Shown: positions 50,351 to 58,730 of the stretch, piece after piece
How positions within the stretch are numbered: position 1 is the stretch's first letter
Layout: each line of letters starts with the position of its first letter
NCBI RefSeq assembly: GCF_020037125.1
Contig: NZ_JAIQDG010000024.1
Span: forward strand, 117,070 to 181,069
Reading direction: 5' to 3'
Source: Myxococcus sp. RHSTA-1-4
GTDB taxonomy: Bacteria; Myxococcota; Myxococcia; Myxococcales; Myxococcaceae
DNA: 64,000 nucleotides
Made by a program: the position numbers and the translations under genes
The notes under the pieces: generated by a model
Database searches by the model: none
Told to the model about the DNA's origin: nothing
The model's input: only the letters and a program-made list of their open reading frames with translations

Positions 50351-51466
50351 TCAGCGCTCCAGCTCCCGCAGCCATGTCTCCAGCGCGGGGAATACCTCCT
50401 CCGCCGTCGTCCGCACGCCCGGCTGCTTCGCGCCGGGCGGGAGGGCGAGCCGGTGGTCCGCTCCGGGCAGCACCTTCACCGTCACCGTGGCGGCCTGGAC
50501 GCCGCCATCGGAGCGCTGGAGTGCCTCGGACAGCGCGCGGGCCGTGGGCCCCGCGGGCGTCACCTCGTCCTTCTCGCCCAGCAGCGCGAGCACCGGGCCG
50601 CGCACCCGTCCCAGGTCTTCCGCCGGGTCGTAGGACAGCACGTTGCGCCACACCAGCCGCTGCAGCTCCAGCAGCCCGGGCAGCGGCAGCTCCTCGTGCC
50701 GGGCCAGCGGCGTCACCGCGTACCAGCGCCGGCGCTTCGCCCGCTTGAGCTGGAAGTCGAGCGTCCGCAGCGCCTTCGCCTCGCGCTCGGGCGCGTAGAG
50801 GCGCGCGTCGTGGAGCGTGCCCAGGAAGTCCATCAGGTCCACCAGCTCCGGGCCCGTGAGTCCCTTCCGCCGCGCCTCGTTGCGCAGCCGGTGCTGCTCC
50901 TGCTTCCACACGGGTCCGCCGCCACCGGAGACCAGCACGAGGAAGCCCGTCTCGGGCGCGCGCGCCGCCGCGTGGACGGCCACCCAGGCCCCCTGGCCGA
51001 AGCCCATCAGCCCCACGGCCCCCTCGCGCACGGCGGCACGCTCCCGCAGCAGCCGCGCCGCGGCGAGCCCGTCCTCCGCCAGCGCTCCAATGCCAGACAC
51101 CCACGGCTGGCCATTGCCCGTGGAGCCCCCCGAGCCCCGCCTGTCATAGGTGAGCACCGCCAGCCCCTGGCGGGCGAGGAACGCCGGATACGGCTCCAGT
51201 TCCCGCCGCGTGCCCTCCCCCTCGTCGGGCACCAGCACCACGCCGGCCCGGGGTGGCCTCCCGGCCGGCAGCCACAGCGTCCCGGAGAGGGTGACGCTCC
51301 CATTCTGGAAGGAGACCTCCTCGGTGCGCGGTGGCAGCCGCCGCGCCACGAGCGGCTCGGCCACGCCGCCATCCGCCACGCCCCCGCCCACCGTCCCCGC
51401 CTGTCCCGCCCCGCTCCACGGCAGCAGGCACAGCCCCACCGCGACGCACGCTCCTGTCCTCAGCAC
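50351..51466 (-). CDS. Alpha/beta hydrolase-like protein lacking the nucleophile serine
   Basis: A 371-residue exported protein (signal peptide to about residue 24; GTG start with GGGAGG ahead). The alpha/beta hydrolase core has GTLWLPAG, VVLVPDEGEGTRREL, VLTYDRRGSGGSTG, the elbow VGLMGFGQGAWVAV, the acid loop LGEKDEVTP and GADHRLALP. The elbow normally reads GxSxG; here it is G-F-G-Q-G, a single Ser-to-Gly change (codon GGC). Oxyanion and His/Asp parts remain. It may be a pseudoenzyme or bind a ligand only. Confidence 0.85.
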   Translation of the reverse strand: MLRTGACVAVGLCLLPWSGAGQAGTVGGGVADGGVAEPLVARRLPPRTEEVSFQNGSVTLSGTLWLPAGRPPRAGVVLVPDEGEGTRRELEPYPAFLARQGLAVLTYDRRGSGGSTGNGQPWVSGIGALAEDGLAAARLLRERAAVREGAVGLMGFGQGAWVAVHAAARAPETGFLVLVSGGGGPVWKQEQHRLRNEARRKGLTGPELVDLMDFLGTLHDARLYAPEREAKALRTLDFQLKRAKRRRWYAVTPLARHEELPLPGLLELQRLVWRNVLSYDPAEDLGRVRGPVLALLGEKDEVTPAGPTARALSEALQRSDGGVQAATVTVKVLPGADHRLALPPGAKQPGVRTTAEEVFPALETWLRELER

Positions 51467-51576
51467 CGGGCCTCCCGAAGATGTGCCCGTCCTTCAAGCC
51501 GACCCCGGTTCGGCGGGCAACCGTCCGCCGTGAGGACTGGCCCCGAGGGGCCCAGTGGACAACACCTCGCCCCGGC

Positions 51577-52410
51577 TCAGCGCTTCAGGTGGTGCTCCAG
51601 GAACGCGGAGGCCTCGTGCCACGCCGTGGACGCGGCGCGCTCGTCATAACGGCCGCCGGATGGGTTGGCGAAGGCGTGCTCCGCGTCGAACTCCAGGATG
51701 CGGTGGCGCACGCCCGCCGCGTCCAGCGCCTGCCGGAACTCCGCCACCGTCTCCGGCGGAATGGACGCGTCCTTCGTCCCGAAGATGCCCAGCACGGCCG
51801 CCTTGATGGTGGCGAGCGCGTCCACGTCCGTCACCGGGTTGCCGTAATAGATGACCGCCGCATCCAGCTCCGGAATCGCCATCGCCGCGCGCAGGGACCA
51901 GCCACCCCCGAAGCACCAGCCGATGCTGCCCGTGCGCTCCGCCCGCACCCGGGGGTCCTGCTGGAGGAAGGCGTGCGCGGCCTTCAGCACCTCCTGGGCG
52001 CGCGCCGCGTCCACCGACTTCACCAGCGCCATCGCCTCGTCTCGCGACGTGGCCACCTTGCCGCCGTACAGGTCCACCGCCAGCGCCGCGTACCCGTTCG
52101 CCGCCAGCCGGTCCGCCCAGTGCTGGATGTGCTCGTTGAGGCCCCACCACTCGTGGATGACGAGCACCCCCGGCACCGGCGCCCGAGCGCCCTCGGGCAG
52201 GCTCAGGTACATCTTCGTCCCGGCCACCTCCACCTCCTGCCCCCGGCGCGGCGGCGCCGCGTCCGCGCGCAGCGTGTGCAGTGCCTTGAACTCCGCCTCG
52301 GAGACGGCCCCCGTGGGCGACGGCTCGCGAGCCACCTCCCGGGCTCCTCCCCGGACGCAGGCCCCCAGTAGCAGCGCTCCCATCCACAGCAGCAGCAGGC
52401 TCCGGCGCAT
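51577..52410 (-). CDS. Dienelactone hydrolase-family lipoprotein
   Basis: A 277-residue lipoprotein (lipobox LLGAC; GGAGG before ATG). The hydrolase core has VLVIHEWWGLNEHI, DLYGGKVATS, the Cys nucleophile motif SIGWCFGGGWS, FGTKDASIPPE and EFDAEHAFANP, so the Cys-Asp-His triad of dienelactone hydrolase is complete. Location outside the cytoplasm is unusual for this family and suggests ester or lactone breakdown in the periplasm. It is 110 bp upstream of the alpha/beta hydrolase on the same strand. Confidence 0.9.
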   Translation of the reverse strand: MRRSLLLLWMGALLLGACVRGGAREVAREPSPTGAVSEAEFKALHTLRADAAPPRRGQEVEVAGTKMYLSLPEGARAPVPGVLVIHEWWGLNEHIQHWADRLAANGYAALAVDLYGGKVATSRDEAMALVKSVDAARAQEVLKAAHAFLQQDPRVRAERTGSIGWCFGGGWSLRAAMAIPELDAAVIYYGNPVTDVDALATIKAAVLGIFGTKDASIPPETVAEFRQALDAAGVRHRILEFDAEHAFANPSGGRYDERAASTAWHEASAFLEHHLKR

Positions 52411-52526
52411 GGTGTCTCCTCCGTGTGTCCCGCCCGTCCCCGAGGAAGGGGCGGCGGCCCCTGGCCTACCCCGGGCCCGCACGGCGCGCCACCGGCTCGC
52501 GTGGGGGCGGTCCCCGGAAACACGAA

Positions 52527-52561
52527 GAGGGCTGGGAGGGGAACGCCCCTCACCAGCCCTC
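52527..52561 (-). terminator. Terminator hairpin after the FKBP gene
   Basis: Two stacked stems: GAGGGCTGG with CCAGCCCTC and GAGGGG with CCCCTC, one bulged A, four-base loop. It starts 35 bp after the stop of the FKBP gene on the minus strand. Confidence 0.8.
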
Positions 52562-52595
52562 CGTGATTCCCACTCACCAGGAGCGGGAGGTGCGG

Positions 52596-53387
52596 CTACT
52601 TCTTCGGCGCCGGAGGCGTCGCCGGCTTCTCCTGCGGAGCGCCCGTCGGCGGCGCGCCCATGCCCGGCATCTCGGGCGCCTTGACGATCTCCAGCAGCTC
52701 CACCTCGAACACCAGGGCCGCGCCACCCGGGATGTTCGGCGGGGCGCCGCGGTCACCGTAGGCGATGTCCGACGGGCAGGTCAGCTTCGCCTTGCCGCCC
52801 ACCTTCATCTTCTGCACGCCCTCGGTCCAGCACTTGATGACGCCCTGGAGCGGGAACTGCGTGGGCTCGCCGCGCTTGTAGGAGCTGTCGAACTCGGTGC
52901 CGTTGGTCAGCGTGCCCTTGTAGTGCACCTTCACGATGTCCGTGGCCTGGGGCGACGCGCCGGTGCCGGCGGTCAGCTCCTTGTAGACCAGGCCGGACTC
53001 CGTCTTCACCGCGCCGGGCTCCTTGGCGGCCTGCTCCAGGAACTCCTTGGCCTTCGCCTTCTCCGCCTCCGCCTTGCGGGTGCTGCGCGCGCGCGCCAGC
53101 TCCTGCAGCTTCGGGCCGTACGTCTCCAGCTCCACCGCGGGCTTCTCACCCTTCACCTGCGCGGTCATACCGGCCTTGACGTACTCGAGCTCCTCCGGGG
53201 ACATGTCGAACACGCTGATGCTCCGGCCAATGGACAGGCCGAGCGCGTACAGCGTCTTCTGCTCCTCCGTCTGGGGGTTGGAGGCGCCGCCCGCGGCCCC
53301 ACCGGCCGCCGGCTTCTCCGCATCCTTCTTCTGCGGTTGGCACCCCGCCACCGCCAGCATTACCGCGACCAGCCACATCTTCCGCAT
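52596..53387 (-). CDS. FKBP-type peptidyl-prolyl isomerase lipoprotein
   Basis: A 263-residue Mip/FkpA-type isomerase. Lipobox VAGC; an N-terminal dimerisation domain (YALGLSIGRSIS, LEYVKAGMTAQVKG), a helical linker with AEAEKAKAKEFLEQA, and the FKBP domain: VKVHYKGTLTNGTEFDSSYKRG, VIKCWTEGVQKMKVGGKAKL, SDIAYGDRGAPPNIPGGAAL, VFEVELLEI. The active-site Trp, Tyr, Asp and Phe positions are filled. It helps fold secreted proteins in the periplasm. A Pro-rich tail follows the domain. Confidence 0.93.
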   Translation of the reverse strand: MRKMWLVAVMLAVAGCQPQKKDAEKPAAGGAAGGASNPQTEEQKTLYALGLSIGRSISVFDMSPEELEYVKAGMTAQVKGEKPAVELETYGPKLQELARARSTRKAEAEKAKAKEFLEQAAKEPGAVKTESGLVYKELTAGTGASPQATDIVKVHYKGTLTNGTEFDSSYKRGEPTQFPLQGVIKCWTEGVQKMKVGGKAKLTCPSDIAYGDRGAPPNIPGGAALVFEVELLEIVKAPEMPGMGAPPTGAPQEKPATPPAPKK

Positions 53388-53585
53388 GTCTTTGCCCTTC
53401 CTTGGCCTGCGGCGGCAGCCTGACGCCCCGCCACCAGTCAGTTCCCGGGGCGACTTACTACAGAAATGGTCTGTCATCGCCTCGGCGGTGCTCCGGCCTT
53501 CACGGCCCCCGGGTCATTTCCCACGGGAGCCTCCGGGCCGGAGCGCGCCTTCCCCCCGGAAACCAGACATGGGTAGGATTTTTCA

Positions 53586-54512
53586 TCACCCGGCACTCGC
53601 CTCGAGGAAGGCCAGCAGCGGCTCCAGCACGGGGGTGAGCCGCTTGTACGCCGCCGTGTCCGGAGGCACGGTGCGCAGCACGCGGGCGAGGCGGCGGCGG
53701 CGCTCGGGGTCCTCCACCTCGGAGGCCACCGGGGCGACGTAGGTGTGGATGGTGAAGAGGATGGCGCCCGTCCGGGGCATGCGGGTGAGCGTCTGCCGCT
53801 CCAGCCGCAGGAAGCACCGCTCGCCCGCGTTCTGCGCGGTGATGCCCTCGAACAGGTGCCTCCACTCGGGGAGCGTCCAGGGCTCCAGGTCCAGGCGCTC
53901 CGTGACGGTGATGGCCCAGTTGCAGCGCGTGACGGAGCGCCCCGCCTTGAGCCCCTCCATCAGCCGCAGCGTGGGCGTGCCCAGCTTCGCGCCAAACCCT
54001 GGCACCGGCACGTGGACGTCGAGCAACGAGCGGCCCAGCTTGTCCCCCAGGTGCCAGCCGGAGGGAAAGCAGAGCTGACCGGCCACCAGCGGAAGGCCCG
54101 CGCGAGTGCCGTCCAGGAGCAGCAGGTCCTCCTGCACCTGCCGGCCCAGCCAGTCCAGCGGCGCGAAGGGAAGGCTCTCCGCGTCCTCCGGCGTGAAACA
54201 CGTCTCCGAGCCCAGCACGAGGTTGCGCCACCGCCAGCGCCCGCCCTCCTCCACCTCCAGCGAGAAGTGCCGCGGGTCCTGCCGCGCCATGAGGGGCAGC
54301 AGCACCGTCACCGTCTCCCACTGGAGCGGCTCCGAGCCGGGCACCGCCTGGAAACGCACCTGGGGCCCGGCGGCCAGCAGCGACGCCTTCAACGCCACCT
54401 CACGGGCGTAATGCAGTGCGTCCACCTCGATGAGGCACTCGTCGGGCCTGAGCGCGCGCACGCCCAGCGCCATTACGAAGGTGTCCTGCTCGAAGGGAAA
54501 ATAGGGCAGCAC
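53586..54512 (-). CDS. DUF3445 (heme-dependent oxidative N-demethylase-like) protein
   Basis: A 308-residue cytoplasmic protein. GTG at 54512 gives the family's opening LPYFPFEQDTFVMALGVRAL; GAGG lies upstream. Further DUF3445 features are IEVDALHYAREVALKASLL, HFSLEVEEGG, VQEDLLLLDGTRAGLPLVAGQLCFPSGWHLGDKLGRSL in family terms (LVAGQLCFPSGW), HVPVPGF, RCNWAITVTERL and FLRLERQTLTRMPRTGAILFTIHTYVAPV-like end (RLERQTLTRMP). In one studied member this fold binds heme and demethylates amines. No electron-transfer partner gene is adjacent. Confidence 0.88.
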   Translation of the reverse strand: MLPYFPFEQDTFVMALGVRALRPDECLIEVDALHYAREVALKASLLAAGPQVRFQAVPGSEPLQWETVTVLLPLMARQDPRHFSLEVEEGGRWRWRNLVLGSETCFTPEDAESLPFAPLDWLGRQVQEDLLLLDGTRAGLPLVAGQLCFPSGWHLGDKLGRSLLDVHVPVPGFGAKLGTPTLRLMEGLKAGRSVTRCNWAITVTERLDLEPWTLPEWRHLFEGITAQNAGERCFLRLERQTLTRMPRTGAILFTIHTYVAPVASEVEDPERRRRLARVLRTVPPDTAAYKRLTPVLEPLLAFLEASAG

Positions 54513-54716
54513 GGCGGCGACCTCGCATGTGGGGTGGGGACATTTTCTCAACGGGATTGCAGAACGCACCGCGTCACGGCGGAGCGGTGCCACGAATTCG
54601 TCACCTGACCCTTGAGGTCGGGCGCCAACCACGACCAGGATTCGCGCAATCGCGTTGCGCCCTGGCTCCCCTGCCTGGAAGTGGAGGGGCGCGCGCCATC
54701 CCCCTGGAGGAACCTG

Positions 54717-56282
54717 ATGCGCTGTCTCCCGCTGCCGTATGCGCCTCGTGCCGTACTCGTGGCCCTGCTGGGCCTGCTCGCGCTTCCCGCATGCTCGGAC
54801 GAAGAGGATGACACCGGGACTCCGGACGCCGGACAGCAGGTGAGGGACGCGGGGACCCAGAACGACGCGGGGACGGATGCCGGCACGGACGCGGGGACGC
54901 AGGACGACGCGGGCACCGACGCGGGGACGGATGCCGGCTCCTCGGCGGCCTGGCCGGTGGACTTCTCCTGCGAGGGCAAGGAGCAGCGGACGCTGACCTT
55001 CAACGCCGGCCAGGAGCAGGAGCTCCAGAACGCGGTGAATGACCTGGCCGAGTGCACCACGCTCCAGCTCGGCGCGGGCACCTTCCACTTCAACAACGCC
55101 ATCACCATCCGCCAGAACGGCATCACCATCGTCGGCGCGGGCAAGGGCACCAAGGGCGAGGGCACCGGCGGAACCGCCAGCACGGTGCTCGACTTCTCCA
55201 ACGCCGTCGGCAACAGCAACGGCATCGACGTGGTGGGCAAGCTGTTCACCGTGAAGGACCTCGCCATCTGGAACGCCAAGAAGGACGGCCTGCGCATCGA
55301 AAACTCCACGAATGTGTTCATCCAGCGCATCCGCACGGAGTGGGCCCAGGAGAACCAGGAGAGCAACGGCAAGTATGGCATCTACCCGGTGAAGTCGACC
55401 TACGTGCTCGTCGAGGACTGCGAGGCCTACAACGCCGCTGACGCCGGCATCTACGTGGGGCAGACGCGCCGCGCCATCGTCCGCCGCAACGTGGCGAAGC
55501 AGAACGTGGCGGGCATCGAAATCGAGAACACGAAGTACGCCTTCGTGGAGGGCAACACCGCCGTGGACAACACGACGGGCCTCGTGGTGTTCGACCTGCC
55601 GGGCAACCCCATCAAGGGCACGGACATCCTCGTCGTCGGCAACACCATCACCGGCAACAACCGCCCCAACTTCGCCTCGGTGCAGGCCAGCAGCAGCACC
55701 GTGTCGCAGGTGCCCGCCGGCACCGGCACCTTCATCCTGGCGTCGCGCCGGGTGGAGCTCACCGGCAACACGTGGGGTGACAACAACACCGTCGACATCG
55801 CCGTGCTCAGCGGCCTGGCCATCGAGCCGGACCCCACCCAGTGGCAGGCCGGCTTCTTCAACTTCAACAGCAGCGACGTGTACGTCCACGGCAACACCTT
55901 CATCGGCGGCAGCGGGGACTCGGTGGACAACGGCACCCCGGACGCGGAGCGCCGCCCGCTGGGCGCGCTGGTCTACGCCGTCTATGGCTACGGCGCCGCG
56001 ACGCAGGGCGTGACGCACGTGGAGCACCTGCTGTGGGACGGCATCGACCCGGCGCCCCGCAACGAGACCCGGCTCAACGGCGCCAACATCTGCTTCACCG
56101 GCAACGCGCTGCCGGCGACCACGCAGGCCTCCCTCGTGGACTTCGACCTGCAGGCCGTCAGCGGGCACCTCCGGTCCTCGACGCCCAAGCTGCCCGAGGC
56201 CTGGAACGAGACGCGCCGCTACGCGCAGGGCGCGGCGCCGTTCAACTGCTCGGGCTTCACCCCGGGCCTGGCGCTTCCCTGA
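54717..56282 (+). CDS. Parallel beta-helix lipoprotein (partner of diheme cytochrome)
   Basis: A 521-residue lipoprotein (lipobox LPAC; GGAGGA before ATG). A low-complexity DAGTDAGTDAG linker leads to a right-handed beta-helix made of about 15 coils with repeated N-x-I/V-x-G motifs (NGIDVVGKLFTVKDLAIWNA; GIYVGQTRRAIVRRNVAKQN; GIEIENTKYAFVEGN). It matches the group of beta-helix proteins that travel with SO_2930-like diheme cytochromes, and such a gene follows 23 bp downstream. Likely periplasmic or surface bound; substrate unknown, possibly polysaccharide. Confidence 0.88.
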   Translation: MRCLPLPYAPRAVLVALLGLLALPACSDEEDDTGTPDAGQQVRDAGTQNDAGTDAGTDAGTQDDAGTDAGTDAGSSAAWPVDFSCEGKEQRTLTFNAGQEQELQNAVNDLAECTTLQLGAGTFHFNNAITIRQNGITIVGAGKGTKGEGTGGTASTVLDFSNAVGNSNGIDVVGKLFTVKDLAIWNAKKDGLRIENSTNVFIQRIRTEWAQENQESNGKYGIYPVKSTYVLVEDCEAYNAADAGIYVGQTRRAIVRRNVAKQNVAGIEIENTKYAFVEGNTAVDNTTGLVVFDLPGNPIKGTDILVVGNTITGNNRPNFASVQASSSTVSQVPAGTGTFILASRRVELTGNTWGDNNTVDIAVLSGLAIEPDPTQWQAGFFNFNSSDVYVHGNTFIGGSGDSVDNGTPDAERRPLGALVYAVYGYGAATQGVTHVEHLLWDGIDPAPRNETRLNGANICFTGNALPATTQASLVDFDLQAVSGHLRSSTPKLPEAWNETRRYAQGAAPFNCSGFTPGLALP

Positions 56283-56305
56283 GCGGCGGGCGGAGGGAGC
56301 GACAC

Positions 56306-57589
56306 ATGCGTACGCCGTTCTTCCCGGGACTCGGACTGGCCGCGGTGCTGCTGACCGCGGCGGTGGTCTCGTGCTCCGGTGGCGAGGACCCGGAACCGTC
56401 CGGAGTCGACGCGGGGGATTCCACGCCCGATGCGGGGACGCCTCCGGTGGACAGTGGCACTCCGGATGCCGGAGAGGACGCCGGCGTGGATGCCGGCGTG
56501 GACAGCGGCACACCCGATGCCGGGGAGGGTGACGCGGGCACTCCGGACGCCGGAGACGCCGGCCCCGGGCTGCCCTCGGTGGCCATTCCCGACACCCTGT
56601 CGGGCTTCGGCCTCTTCACCGGCAGCCCGGCGGACGGAGGGCTCCAGCCGGTGGAGGGCAACATCCCCTACGAGCCGACCACGCCGCTCTTCTCCGACTA
56701 CGCCCTCAAGTCCCGCACGCTCTACGTGCCGCCCGGCAAGACGGCCGGGTACCACGCCCGGGACGTGCTGGACCTGCCGGTGGGCAGCATCATCACCAAG
56801 ACGTTCTCCTTCCCCGCGGACCTGCGCGAGCCGGAGAAGGACGTGCGCGCCATCGAGACGCGCGTGCTGGTGCGGCAGCCCGGCGGCTGGGAGGCGTACC
56901 CGTACCTCTGGAACGCCGCCCAGACGGAGGCCACGAAGGCCAGCGGAGGCGCTGTCGTCCCGGGCATCCAGCTCATCGACGAGGCTGGCGTGACACGGAC
57001 GTTCGACTACCTGGTGCCCAGCAGGAACCAGTGCACGAAGTGTCACCACGTGCTGGACAGCGCGAAGAACCAGGTGATGGTGCCCATCGGCGTGAAGGCC
57101 CGCTACCTCAACCGGGACCACGTCTATGGCGCTCAGGCGGCCAACCAGCTCCAGCACCTGGCCGGCCTGGGGAAGCTGTCGGGGCTGCCCTCCCTCGACG
57201 AGGTGCCCCGCGCGCCGGACGCGTTCAACCCCGATGAGGCGAACCTCGACACGCGGGCGCGCACCTACCTGGACATCAACTGCGCGCACTGTCACAACCC
57301 GAAGAGCACGGCGGGTGACACCAGCCGCCTGTTCCTCGACATCGCCAGCACGGAAACCCTCAACCTGAACGCGGGTGTCTGCAAGCGTCCAGGCTCGGCG
57401 GGCAGCGGCGTGGGCGGCGAGTTCGACATCGTCCCCGGGGACCACTCGGTGTCCATCCTCTGGTACCGGCTGGACACGGAGGAGTCGGGGAAGATGATGC
57501 CGGAGCTGGGCCGCGCGCTCCGGCATGACCAGGCCTCCCGCCTCATCGCCGACTGGATTGACGCCATGCCGGCCCGCGCCTGCGAGTAG
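56306..57589 (+). CDS. SO_2930-family diheme c-type cytochrome lipoprotein
   Basis: A 427-residue lipoprotein (lipobox VVSC; GGAGGG before ATG). It opens with a DAG/DSG-rich linker like that of its partner. Conserved parts are LSGFGLFTG, PYEPTTPLFSDYALKSRTLYVPPG, NQCTKCHHV (heme 1) and DINCAHCHNPKSTA (heme 2), ending WYRLDTEESGKMMPELGR and LIADWID. Two CXXCH motifs make it diheme. Forms an operon with the beta-helix protein and ends in a strong hairpin. Electron transfer to or from the helix protein's substrate is inferred only. Confidence 0.9.
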   Translation: MRTPFFPGLGLAAVLLTAAVVSCSGGEDPEPSGVDAGDSTPDAGTPPVDSGTPDAGEDAGVDAGVDSGTPDAGEGDAGTPDAGDAGPGLPSVAIPDTLSGFGLFTGSPADGGLQPVEGNIPYEPTTPLFSDYALKSRTLYVPPGKTAGYHARDVLDLPVGSIITKTFSFPADLREPEKDVRAIETRVLVRQPGGWEAYPYLWNAAQTEATKASGGAVVPGIQLIDEAGVTRTFDYLVPSRNQCTKCHHVLDSAKNQVMVPIGVKARYLNRDHVYGAQAANQLQHLAGLGKLSGLPSLDEVPRAPDAFNPDEANLDTRARTYLDINCAHCHNPKSTAGDTSRLFLDIASTETLNLNAGVCKRPGSAGSGVGGEFDIVPGDHSVSILWYRLDTEESGKMMPELGRALRHDQASRLIADWIDAMPARACE

Positions 57590-57618
57590 CGGGCGGGCCC
57601 GGCGGTCGGCCGCGAAGT

Positions 57619-57647
57619 CCCCCTCCGTGCCCCGAGCACGGAGGGGG
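57619..57647. terminator. Strong hairpin after the beta-helix/cytochrome operon
   Basis: CCCCCTCCGTGC and GCACGGAGGGGG form a perfect 12-bp stem with a five-base loop, between the cytochrome stop and the stop of the convergent PLP enzyme, so it can serve both strands. Confidence 0.8.
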
Positions 57648-57667
57648 GCACCCCGCCGTGGCGCCGC

Positions 57668-58669
57668 CTACTCCTCGAACGCGGAGACGTAGGCGAAGAG
57701 TCCGGGCAGGCCGCCGGTGTGGACGAAGACCACCGTCTCGTCACGTCCGATGCCACCGTCCGCGATGCGCGCGAGGAGCCCGGCGAAGGCCTTGCCCGTG
57801 TACACGGGGTCCAGGAAGAGCCCCTCCGTGCGCGCCACCAGCGCGACGGCCTCCGTCATCTCCCGCGTCGGCAGCCCGTACCCCGGGCCGACGAACGCCT
57901 CGTCCACCTCCACCGCGTCCGCGCGAAGGGCCGAGCCCGGAGCGAGGAGCGCGAGCGCCTCCTCGGCGATGACGCGGACTCGAGGACCGATGTCCCGCGC
58001 CGGAGCGAGGACGCTGATGCCCGTCACCCGCGCGGCGCTCCCGAGCGCCGTCAGCCCGGCGACGAGCCCCGCCTGCGTCCCGCCGCTGCCACAGGCCACC
58101 ACCAGCCGGTCGACATGGAGCCCCGCCGCGAGCGACTGCTCCAGCACCTCGCGTGCGCACTCCACGTACCCCATGGCCCCGAGCGCGTCCGAGGCGCCGA
58201 AGGGCAGCACATAGGGCACATGTCCCTCGCCGCGCGCGCGGGCGGCCAGCTCATTCAGGAGCGCGCGGCTGTCCACCTCGCCCGGGACGACGTGGACCTT
58301 CGCGCCGAGGAGCCGGTCGAGGAGCACGTTGCCGTTGTGCTCGTAGGCCTCGTCGGTGCGGGGCACGCGCTTTCTCAGCACCAGCTCGCACCGCAGGCCG
58401 AGCCGGGCCGCGGCGGCGGCCAGCAGGCGCGAGGCGTTGGACTGGAGCCCACCGTCGATGAGCACGGTGTCGCAGCCCTGCGCGAGCGCGCGCGCCAGGT
58501 GGAACTCCAGCTTGCGGAGCTTGTTGCCGCCCGCGCCGAGGCCGCCCAGGTCATCACGCTTGATGAACAGGCGCGGCCCGCCCAGGTGGCGGGACAACCG
58601 CTCCAGGGGCTGGAGCGGCGTGGGGCCCTCCAGCAGGGGAAGGCGGGAGGGCAGGGAGAGGGTCTTCAT
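57668..58669 (-). CDS. D-cysteine desulfhydrase/ACC deaminase-family PLP enzyme
   Basis: A 333-residue fold type II PLP enzyme. Key parts: GPTPLQPLERL, IKRDDLGGLGAGGNKLRKLEF with the PLP lysine in GGNKLRK, DGGLQSNASRL, ACGSGGTQAGLVAG (phosphate loop) and LDPVYTGKAFAGLL. This is the group that includes D-cysteine desulfhydrase (DcyD) and ACC deaminase; the ACC-specific residues cannot be judged with confidence, so pyruvate, ammonia and sulfide from D-cysteine is the more likely reaction. Start 58669 places the domain at the N-terminus. Confidence 0.88.
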   Translation of the reverse strand: MKTLSLPSRLPLLEGPTPLQPLERLSRHLGGPRLFIKRDDLGGLGAGGNKLRKLEFHLARALAQGCDTVLIDGGLQSNASRLLAAAAARLGLRCELVLRKRVPRTDEAYEHNGNVLLDRLLGAKVHVVPGEVDSRALLNELAARARGEGHVPYVLPFGASDALGAMGYVECAREVLEQSLAAGLHVDRLVVACGSGGTQAGLVAGLTALGSAARVTGISVLAPARDIGPRVRVIAEEALALLAPGSALRADAVEVDEAFVGPGYGLPTREMTEAVALVARTEGLFLDPVYTGKAFAGLLARIADGGIGRDETVVFVHTGGLPGLFAYVSAFEE

Positions 58670-58730
58670 GGCGCCCCTCGTACTGCGGAGCGGGAGCGCA
58701 TGCGAGCACATCCCTCCCGCGGCCGGCCCT

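Noticed and set aside
53586..56513. A 975-residue minus-strand protein ending in DUF3445
   Set aside because: Its first 667 residues are antisense to the beta-helix lipoprotein; DUF3445 starts naturally at GTG 54512.
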